NCBI GenBank assembly: GCA_014843695.1
Contig: CM026402.1
Location: 18,343,354-18,407,353, forward strand
Length of the DNA: 64,000 bases
Origin: Archivesica marissinica
Lineage: Eukaryota; Mollusca; Bivalvia; Venerida; Vesicomyidae
Direction of reading: 5' to 3'
Shown here: one piece after another, positions 56,108 through 64,000 of the stretch
Numbering within the stretch: the stretch's first letter is position 1
Layout: the number at the start of each line of letters is the position of its first letter
Notes under the pieces: model-generated
Database searches by the model: none
Seen by the model: the letters and a program-made list of their open reading frames with translations, nothing else
Told to the model about the DNA's origin: nothing
Translations under genes and position numbers: made by a program

Positions 56108-56180
56108 TTCTGTGGCATCTGTGGTCTAGTGGTAGAGCGTCGGATTTGGAATCGATCGGTCCCCGCAAGAGGTTTGACAG
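56108..56180 (+). mobile_element. SINE family D head
   Basis: GTGGCATCTGTGGTCTAGTG then GTAGAGCGTCGGATTTGGAA looks like the first half of a tRNA, but the TPsiC arm is broken and it matches the family D head at 29796. It is not called as a tRNA gene. Confidence 0.6.
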
Positions 56181-56404
56181 TAATGGAACATACATACATA
56201 GCTTTTCACCAGGCTGTTGGTGTGTCAATATAGAGCAAATGGTACCTGGTCTACTGTTATACAGCAGGAACCAGTCCAACCATGAACATATACTTGGGCA
56301 GTAAGGTTAATATACAGATCCCTCGTCTTTCTGTAAGTATTTAGGTGTTTATGTAGTATTTATAATTCTTTTATTAATACTGCAGTGGTTCTGGGGTGTG
56401 TACT

Positions 56405-56590
56405 GTCATTGAGTTCAAACCATTTGCCTCTCTTCGCTGTGGGTTTGAATTCTACTGGGGGCGTGAAATTATTTCATGTTGAATTGCGGACGGTCATTGT
56501 TTCTACCCCGGTGCCAGTCTGTGCTTGAAATACTGCTCGGAGTGGCATTCAAGGTCTTCCACCAATAATAGCTGGCCAGTCACCCTATGA
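56405..56590 (+). mobile_element. SINE-like sequence, family F
   Basis: GTGGGTTTGAATTCTACTGG (B-box-like), CCGGTGCCAGTCTGTGC and GGTCTTCCACCAATAATAGC; related to 47100-47236. Confidence 0.45.
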
Positions 56591-56724
56591 CCTAAGTTGA
56601 TTGTGCGACTTTAATCCCCACCCACCTCCAGAAAAAAAACAACATTATTTAACCATATTTTATTGCAAATCAATAGTATATGTGTCATACAAGTAAAGAT
56701 ACAATACATAGCACGAAAGTACAA

Positions 56725-56776
56725 AATGGTTTGGGCCACAAGTTTTAACCACATTAGACAACGGACTGCACCAACA
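56725..56776 (-). repeat. Shared flank of an inverted MITE-containing duplication
   Basis: AAATGGTTTGGGCCACAAGT through GGACTGCACCAACA is the reverse complement of 46938-46990. Together with the adjoining MITEs this makes about 295 bp of inverted homology. Confidence 0.85.
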
Positions 56777-57018
56777 TTAACCCTTTCAACACCACAGACC
56801 TCTCAATAGGCTTACAAAAAGTGTAGATCCAGATGAGCCGGCTCGTGACGAGCCGTCTCATCAGGATCTGCACTTTTTGCCAGTAATATTACTATTTTTA
56901 GACAAAAATTACCCATTTTGATAAATGAACTGGTCCAAATGTAATTTTCTTATTAATTTATTGGTCTGAAAATATCATGCACCAGTCCATGTCAGTTACT
57001 TGGTGTTGAATGGGTTAA
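56777..57018 (-). mobile_element. piggyBac-like MITE (reverse copy)
   Basis: TTAA-bounded with the full palindrome GAGCCGGCTCGTGACGAGCC; closest to copy 3 at 46690. Confidence 0.86.
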
Positions 57019-57316
57019 CAAACACTAACAAACATTAATAAACACTCCCCTTGCATGCATGTGTTTTGAGACTACAATTACCAATTGTATATGTTTAATT
57101 GGTATCCGGCTTTCTAAGGTAATTAACATCATGTCTTACTAGAACTAATCATATCCATTTATTATCATGTCTTAATGAAGATGCACTTCAGTTTTGTATT
57201 GTTTTTCATACTTTTGTGTTAACAAAAAAACCATGGTGTATACCAACTTATTTAACTATTGAACAAACTACTGCCATTTACCAATATGTGTATGAAAGTT
57301 TATATTATTTGTAACC

Positions 57317-57581
57317 TTGTCCGCCTCCGTGTTCGAGTGGTTACGGTCACTGACTTGTATACCACTGTAACCTATCATCACTGATGGTCACGGGTTCGAG
57401 CCCCGCTCAGGCCGTGTCTCATTTATATGGAAAAGTTGGCAGTGTCTTACGGAGGTTGGTGCACCCAAGTACTGGTTAACCGTTGGAGCCTTCCCAGGAA
57501 AGGTGTTGTTATGTAAACTGCCTGCCGGCGATATAGCCCAAAATGGTGCTGATGCAGGCATAAAACCCGAAATATAACATA
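57317..57581 (+). mobile_element. tRNA-derived SINE, family C, full length with target duplication
   Basis: Direct repeats ATATTATTTGTAACC at 57302-57316 and 57582-57596 define the ends. The head is CCGCCTCCGTGTTCGAGTGG with a B box GGGTTCGAGCCCCGCTC; the body has GGAGGTTGGTGCACCCAAGT, GTTAACCGTTGGAGCC and GGCGATATAGCCCAAAATGG; the tail is GAAATATAACATA. This is the best reference copy in the window. Confidence 0.94.
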
Positions 57582-57599
57582 ATATTATTTGTAACCCAA

Positions 57600-57995
57600 A
57601 TGACAATGCTAATGACCATAAACACATGTCTGTATGTAGTGGTGTGACATGACATCTGTGTGTGATTTATCTGTTCTATTCTATTTAGTTCTGTTTTCAC
57701 AAATCAAGTACTAGATTATCATTGGATTTGATTTTTTTCTGTACAGCCAAAGCAATGCAATATCACTTCTCCACTTAGTTATATATATGAGAGCACTTAG
57801 TTATATATATGAGAGTTGTTAGTGGTATATCCATGTGTTGTTTTGATAGTCTTGTTAGCCATGCTCACATCATAACTGTACATTGAGGAAGTTCAATACG
57901 ACTGTGCTAAACATTCACCATGACATTTTGACAATTAGGAAAACACTTGTTCGTTAAAATTTATAGTTTCTGTAAAAAGTCACAACTGTACAATT
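57600..57995. other. Intergenic, no gene seen
   Basis: AT-rich; a short tandem duplication GCACTTAGTTATATATATGA at about 57770-57805 is the only structure. Confidence 0.5.
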
Positions 57996-58230
57996 TATTG
58001 CATCCAATAACCGGACATATGCACTGAAGGTGAAGGTCACGCTTGCTCACAACTGGACAATGTATTGCATCCAATACCCTGAAAATTATGGTTTCTGCAA
58101 AAAGTCACAACTGTGCAATTTATTGCATCCAATAACCGGACGTATGCACTGAAGGTGAAGGTCACGCTTGCTCACAACTGGACAATGTATTGCAACCAAT
58201 ACCAGACATGTAGGTCATGAAGGTCAAGGT
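57950..58230. repeat. Two-copy direct repeat, ~116 bp
   Basis: TTGCATCCAATAACCGGAC, ATGCACTGAAGGTGAAGGTC and ACGCTTGCTCACAACTGGAC occur twice; a third partial copy has GAAGGTCAAGGTCATGC. Confidence 0.85.
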
Positions 58231-58394
58231 CATGCTTGAGTTGCAAAGTTTCTGGGTATTCCATATATTAATAACATAAACAAAATGTGGGTATTCATCT
58301 GCTACAGTGATATTTCTATACAAGTACGGTAGTAAATATTTCTATGCGAGTCGTGGAGAAGTTTGTATGAACCAGTACACATTATCCTTCCTTA

Positions 58395-58512
58395 AAAATG
58401 CATATTGTATGAAAAGTAAGGTGCATGTTGTATGAAAAGTAAGGTGCATATTGTATGAAAAGTAAGGTGCATGTTGTATGAAAAGTAAGGTGCATGTTGT
58501 ATGAAAAGTAAA
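58395..58512. repeat. 23-bp tandem repeat, five copies
   Basis: Unit AAGGTGCATGTTGTATGAAA then AGT, almost identical between units. Confidence 0.95.
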
Positions 58513-58974
58513 TGTGTAGATTTTAGTATATTAGGTATGTTTAACGGAGATGGATGGATGTATACAAGTTTGTTACTGATATATGTATTTAATTAATATG
58601 TATGAATGAGTAATGTTTACACTAAACATGTATATGGCCTGCCAGATTTCAGGAAATAAATCGAAGCTGTCCAGATAAGTTATTTCAAACTGATCTGATG
58701 CATCAATGTCTGAATGCTGACGGGCGCGAAATCATGTGACATATCTGTAGAAAGTATTGGATATCGTAGATTTCCACGTGATTGAGCGAGTTATATATTT
58801 TTGCTGTGCAAGTACTGTGTGATTGTTATAACGATGATGCTGCGTAGCATTGATGCTATATATATTTATGGTATAGCGTTTGTTGCTTCATAATGTACGG
58901 TAATTGTTATTTATAAATAAATGAGAAGTATCTACGGTAAATTATAATCTCGTTTTTATTTATTGGCTCGTGTG

Positions 58975-59452
58975 AGCAGACAACGGGATCGAGGTGAGGC
59001 ATTGTGATTGAGTTTTATTCATCTTGTGTCCGTTTCCCGTCAACATTTCCTTTCAACGCACTGTAGCAAGTGTGAGCAGACAACAGGATCGAGGTGAGGC
59101 ATTGTGATTGAGTTTTATTCATCTTGTGTCCGTCAACATTTCCTTTCAACGCACTGTAGCAAGTGTGAGCAGACAACAGTATCGAGGTGAGGCATTGTGA
59201 TTGAGTTTTATTCATCTTGTGTCCGTCAACATTTCCTTTCAACGCACTGTAGCAAGTGTGAGCAGACAACGGATCGAGGTGAGGCATTGTGGTCGAGTTT
59301 TATTCATCTTGTGTCCGTCTCCCGTCAACATTTCCTTTCAACGCACTGTAGCAAGTGGGAGCAGACAACAGGATCGAGGTGAGGCATTGTGATTGAGTTT
59401 TATTCATCTTGTGTCCGTCAACATTTCCTTTCAAGGCACTGTAGCAAGTCTA
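58975..59452. repeat. ~95-105-bp tandem repeat, five copies
   Basis: Unit GATCGAGGTGAGGCATTGTG, TTTTATTCATCTTGTGTCCG and CGCACTGTAGCAAGTGTGAG. Units alternate with and without an extra TTTCCCG/CTCCCG before TCAACATTTCC. Open frames here are artefacts. Confidence 0.95.
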
Positions 59453-60390
59453 ATTTTCGTGGGATGTTTTAGAGATTTGAAGGACGTGAATCAATTTTGG
59501 GAGAAATCGGTCCATGTCTGTAGTTAGGACAGTTAGCGAAGTGTCCACCGTAAAGCAGTCCGAGATACTAGTCACGCGCGACACGATTTCACCTTGACCC
59601 GAGTAATTTTCCACAAATAGACTCGGGGGGGGGGGGGAAATTTCCAATTTTCGGATAGTTCACACATTTTCGCCGTTTTTATCATTTTCGCCAAACTGAG
59701 TTTTTATTAGCCAATTTTGCCATATTTTAGCCATTGGCTATGCTGGCGATCGCCAGCATGAGTCCTGCACCCCTATCGACTTCTATTGTAAAATAGGTAT
59801 GATCCTAGGATGGCCATCTACCAAAGTAAACTTGATCCTTCAAGAACACTAGTTTCCATGGCAACCAGTAGTATATGTTTTAGTATAATCTTGAGTTAAA
59901 TCTCTATAACCAATAGTCAGAGAGACATCGGTCAGTTACTGCCCCTGAATACTCTCTAAAAGTATGTAGGTCCTCAGTAGAACCGTGGTAAACAATGAGA
60001 GACATCGGTCAGTTACTGCCCCTGAATACTCTCTAATAGTATGTAGGTCCTCTTTAAATTGTTCCTCTGTTTTTATCGTTGTTTCCTTTGCACAACATGC
60101 TATCAATTTTCTTCCACTCTCATTTTAGAACTAGTATGTTGCTATATCTCGACAGATACCATACAGTATATCTATCCAATGGGTAAAAAATCTGTAATCT
60201 TTTTTTATCAATTAACATGATTTGGATAAAATCACATTTATCACAATGCAATATCTGGTTAGGGAACAACTATAAAAACAAAGGATTCCAACTGAAAGGA
60301 CCGCTATACATTTAGGGATAAATCGGACTTTATCTACCAAGGGAGGTAATGGGAAAACGAACGCCGTCCCTCATTGATGATCTTGTCTAG
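59453..60390. other. Intergenic, with one two-copy repeat
   Basis: A segment with GAGAGACATCGGTCAGTTAC and GCCCCTGAATACTCTCTAA is duplicated at about 59928-59990 and 59997-60055. There is a G homopolymer at about 59623-59637. No gene seen. Confidence 0.7.
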
Positions 60391-60525
60391 AGGTTATAAA
60401 AAAATTCTCCAATCTCAAAACACGGTCTCAATCGACTGATTGGTTCAGCTGACAGTAACACTCAAGAATCAACCAATCAGATCACTGGAGCTTGATTTTG
60501 AGATCTGAGAAAAGTTTTATAACTC
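60391..60525. mobile_element. MITE with GGTTATAAA ends (second copy)
   Basis: GGTTATAAAAAAATTCTCCA at the left, GAGAAAAGTTTTATAACTCC at the right, and an inner inverted pair around TGATTGGTTCAG and CAACCAATCAGATCA. Same family as 36453. Confidence 0.8.
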
Positions 60526-60886
60526 CATTTTTATGTTGATACATGTATCTCTTAGACCAACAGCTAGGGTTATACAATGTATATAGTGACATTCTAACTT
60601 GAAGGTGATTTGTCGAGATCCGTTGTACAAAATGGCGGTAGCTTCAGAGACAACTATATTTCTTTACTGCATCGAGTCGATAGCGCGTTCATTTGGACTG
60701 GTTCATTGCACATGCTCACAAATTTTCTATTTAGAAATTGAGCCGTCTCCTCTCCTACTTCCATGTGAACTGGCCCCTGGTGACAGTCCACCAAACTGCT
60801 CGCCCATATGGTTTACCGGCGGCGAGGGTGAATAAACGGAATCATCATCACCAAACTATAGCTAAAATGAAGACTGTCTCTCATAC

Positions 60887-61734
60887 AATGGAGCCCTGTG
60901 GAACACACTATGGTATACAATGGAGCCCTGTGGAACACGCTATGATATACAATGGAGCCCTGTGGAACACGCTATGATATACAATGGAGCCCTGTGGAAC
61001 ACACTATGATATACAATGGAGCCCTGTGGAACACGCTATGATATACAATGGAGCCCTGTGGAACACACTATGATATACAATGGAGCCCTGTGGAACACGC
61101 TATGATATACAATGGAGCCCTGTGGAACACGCTATGATATACAATGGAGCCCTGTGGAACCCTATGATATACAATGGAGCCCTGTGGAACACACTATGAT
61201 ATACAATGGAGCCCTGTGGAACACACTATGATATACAATGGAGCCCTGTGGAACACACTATGATATACAATGGAGCCCTGTGGAACACACTATGATATAC
61301 AATGGAGCCCTGTGGAACACGCTATGATATACAATGGAGCCCTGTGGAACACGCTATGATATACAATGGAGCCCTGTGGAACACCTATGATATACAATGG
61401 AGCCCTGTGGAACACACTATGGTATACAATGGAGCCCTGTGGAACACACTATGATATACAATGGAGCCCTGTGGAACACACTATGATATACAATGGAGCC
61501 CTGTGGAACACACTATGATATACAATGGAGCCCTGTGGAACACACTATGGTATACAATGGAGCCCTGTGGAACACACTATGATATACAATGGAGCCCTGT
61601 GGAACACACTATGATATACAATGGAGCCCTGTGGAACACGCTATGATATACAATGGAGCCCTGTGGAACACACTATGATATACAATGGAGCCCTGTGGAA
61701 CACACTATGATATACAATGGAGCCATGTGGAACA
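60887..61734. repeat. 32-bp tandem repeat running into a gap
   Basis: About 26 copies of CAATGGAGCCCTGTGGAACA then CACTATGATATA, with GCTATG and GGTATA variants. The units are nearly identical. All frames through it are artefacts. Confidence 0.97.
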
Positions 61735-62734
61735 NNNNNNNNNNNNNNNNNNNNNNNNNNNNNNNNNNNNNNNNNNNNNNNNNNNNNNNNNNNNNNNNNN
61801 NNNNNNNNNNNNNNNNNNNNNNNNNNNNNNNNNNNNNNNNNNNNNNNNNNNNNNNNNNNNNNNNNNNNNNNNNNNNNNNNNNNNNNNNNNNNNNNNNNNN
61901 NNNNNNNNNNNNNNNNNNNNNNNNNNNNNNNNNNNNNNNNNNNNNNNNNNNNNNNNNNNNNNNNNNNNNNNNNNNNNNNNNNNNNNNNNNNNNNNNNNNN
62001 NNNNNNNNNNNNNNNNNNNNNNNNNNNNNNNNNNNNNNNNNNNNNNNNNNNNNNNNNNNNNNNNNNNNNNNNNNNNNNNNNNNNNNNNNNNNNNNNNNNN
62101 NNNNNNNNNNNNNNNNNNNNNNNNNNNNNNNNNNNNNNNNNNNNNNNNNNNNNNNNNNNNNNNNNNNNNNNNNNNNNNNNNNNNNNNNNNNNNNNNNNNN
62201 NNNNNNNNNNNNNNNNNNNNNNNNNNNNNNNNNNNNNNNNNNNNNNNNNNNNNNNNNNNNNNNNNNNNNNNNNNNNNNNNNNNNNNNNNNNNNNNNNNNN
62301 NNNNNNNNNNNNNNNNNNNNNNNNNNNNNNNNNNNNNNNNNNNNNNNNNNNNNNNNNNNNNNNNNNNNNNNNNNNNNNNNNNNNNNNNNNNNNNNNNNNN
62401 NNNNNNNNNNNNNNNNNNNNNNNNNNNNNNNNNNNNNNNNNNNNNNNNNNNNNNNNNNNNNNNNNNNNNNNNNNNNNNNNNNNNNNNNNNNNNNNNNNNN
62501 NNNNNNNNNNNNNNNNNNNNNNNNNNNNNNNNNNNNNNNNNNNNNNNNNNNNNNNNNNNNNNNNNNNNNNNNNNNNNNNNNNNNNNNNNNNNNNNNNNNN
62601 NNNNNNNNNNNNNNNNNNNNNNNNNNNNNNNNNNNNNNNNNNNNNNNNNNNNNNNNNNNNNNNNNNNNNNNNNNNNNNNNNNNNNNNNNNNNNNNNNNNN
62701 NNNNNNNNNNNNNNNNNNNNNNNNNNNNNNNNNN
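61735..62734. other. Assembly gap (1000 N)
   Basis: Exactly 1000 N after the 32-bp array. The far side starts in unrelated sequence, so the array ends somewhere within the gap. Confidence 0.99.
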
Positions 62735-62884
62735 ATGTTGCTATTCTGACCACGTTACACATGTAAAACTTCACAACAATACATTTCTCCCATAATATAG
62801 CTATTTTAATACATGCAAATATGTTGGTGGAATTACTGAAAACATTGTGTCAAATTATGGACTTTCTAAATACCGTAAAACAAC

Positions 62885-63065
62885 AATACATTCAGCACTG
62901 TTCAACTGGAGACATATTCACCACTGCTTGACTCAGACACATTCAGCACTGATCAACTCAAAACACATACAGTACTGTTGAAAGTCGAGACATATTCAGT
63001 ACTGTTCAACTGGAGACAAATTCAGCTCTGTCCAACTTGAGATAGTGTTGAACTTGAGACATGCA
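62885..63065. repeat. Degenerate repeat, ~36-38 bp
   Basis: Five or so copies of ATTCAGCACTGTTCAACTGG then AGACATATTC with considerable drift. Confidence 0.8.
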
Positions 63066-63309
63066 TAGTTAATACGGACTAACCATATGTTATAGAACTT
63101 TTAGAAGCATGCAATTCAGAAATAAATTAAAAATATTCCGCCTTTTTTCAGTAATTGCTTTGCCTCAGGTATCTAACAAATACATGTGCCCCATAATTCG
63201 TCCGGCCAGGTTTTTCAACAAGTGTCTGTATAATATAGGTCAATAAATAGAATTCAATGTTTCTCCTTCCCTCCCCCACACTCACATTTTGTCCAACCCT
63301 CAAACATTG

Positions 63310-63505
63310 CGCGTAAACCAGACACGACTAAAGTCGCTTTTGCAAACAGCAATGTGCCGTCACTCATCAGGCTCTATGCTGTTTGCTATTTGGATAGTGG
63401 AACTAAAACACTTATCTTGATAGCAAACAACAGAGATCCTGATCAGATGCTACGATCTGGATCTATGTTGTTTACCCATTCCATCCAATTTATTCGGCAG
63501 GTTAA
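63310..63505. mobile_element. Possible MITE with inverted ends
   Basis: GCAAACAGCAATGTGCCGTC and CAGGCTCTATGCTGTTTGC face TAGCAAACAACAGAGATCC and GATCTGGATCTATGTTGTTT. The nested inverted words suggest a non-autonomous DNA element; its limits are unclear. Confidence 0.5.
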
Positions 63506-63514
63506 GTGTTAATG

Positions 63515-63600
63515 TCCAACCCCCACTGACATTGTGTCCAACCCCACGGACATTGTGTCCAACCCCACGGACATTGTGTCCAATTCCACAAACATCCAAC
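63515..63600. repeat. 21-bp tandem repeat, about four copies
   Basis: Unit GGACATTGTGTCCAACCCCA; the GGACATTGTGTCC part is itself nearly palindromic. Confidence 0.9.
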
Positions 63601-63914
63601 AACTCTACATTGTGTGTATTCTCTGCAGCGTTGTATCCTAACCAATGATGATAATGAAAGGAGATGGTTATTAGCCGTGATGATTCCACAAATGAGCACC
63701 TGATCATTGTCCGTGTGAACTACTCACACACATCAGGTACAGTAGTTCTGACATTATTATCTCCCTTACATCGTGGAAAATGTTCAGGGTGGGCAGGTTT
63801 TTATTTTTTAATGCACACACATTTGTCAAAACGTGTGGACCAAACCATTTGCATACTATGTATTGTATCGTTCTGTGCACACCATTTAACTATTGCAATC
63901 AAACATGATTAAAC

Positions 63915-64000
63915 TAAGGCAAATGTTCAGGGTGGGCAGGTTTTTAATGCGAAAACTAAGGCAAATGTTCAGGGTGGGCAGGTTTTTAATGCGAAAACTA
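63915..64000. repeat. ~42-bp tandem repeat at the window end
   Basis: Two units of AAGGCAAATGTTCAGGGTGG then GCAGGTTTTTAATGCGAAAA, continuing past the window. A related single unit is at about 63778-63810. Confidence 0.9.

Noticed and set aside
56108..56180. Possible tRNA gene (head GTCTAGTGGTAGAGCG, loop TTTGGAA)
   Set aside because: The acceptor and TPsiC arms do not pair, and the same head occurs in a SINE family at 29796.
61641..62795. Open frames of 349-380 residues across the second gap
   Set aside because: Mostly N plus 32-bp repeat.

Overview
This is eukaryotic, intron-rich DNA from an animal, most likely a marine mollusc and probably a bivalve. That placement is an inference from the mix of tRNA-derived SINEs, frequent TACATGTA-like words, low GC and exceptional minisatellite content; no species is claimed. 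The window holds two conserved genes read outward from the middle, plus a very large amount of repetitive DNA.

Layout. Positions 1-13611 are one enormous 29-bp satellite array with a 1-kb assembly gap and internal higher-order duplications. From 13.6 to 20.2 kb there is a decayed non-LTR reverse transcriptase, a near-perfect 58-bp inverted repeat and several SINEs. The minus-strand gene at 20273-25798 (six coding exons, 245 aa) is a U1A/U2B''-type spliceosomal protein with two RRM domains. A likely non-coding first exon and ETS-type promoter lie near 27.2 kb. The 26-31 kb interval holds MITEs and SINEs. From 31.4 to 51.4 kb lies a plus-strand retromer subunit gene, VPS26. Its coding exons are short, and most of its introns carry a different tandem repeat. 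A hAT element (32333-34268) sits inside one of these arrays. From 51.4 to 64 kb there is no recognisable gene, only SINEs, MITEs, minisatellites and a second 1-kb gap inside a 32-bp array.

The two most notable observations are both in VPS26. First, the exon for residues about 182-218 is present twice (40394-40500 and 44963-45069). Both copies are 107 nt with identical phases. They encode the same first 20 residues with 13 synonymous codon differences, then diverge over the last 16 residues; this is the signature of a mutually exclusive exon pair. Second, the 3' end of the next exon, together with its 5' splice site, has been tandemly amplified about 46 times as a 41-bp minisatellite (48293-50180), giving an intron that starts with dozens of copies of its own donor site. 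Close by, a piggyBac-like MITE end has been amplified into another satellite (47467-48061).

The two genes have separate jobs: the RRM protein acts in nuclear pre-mRNA splicing and VPS26 in endosomal cargo recycling. Nothing in the window suggests that they cooperate. Most long open frames here are tandem repeats whose period is a multiple of 3, and I have not called them as genes.
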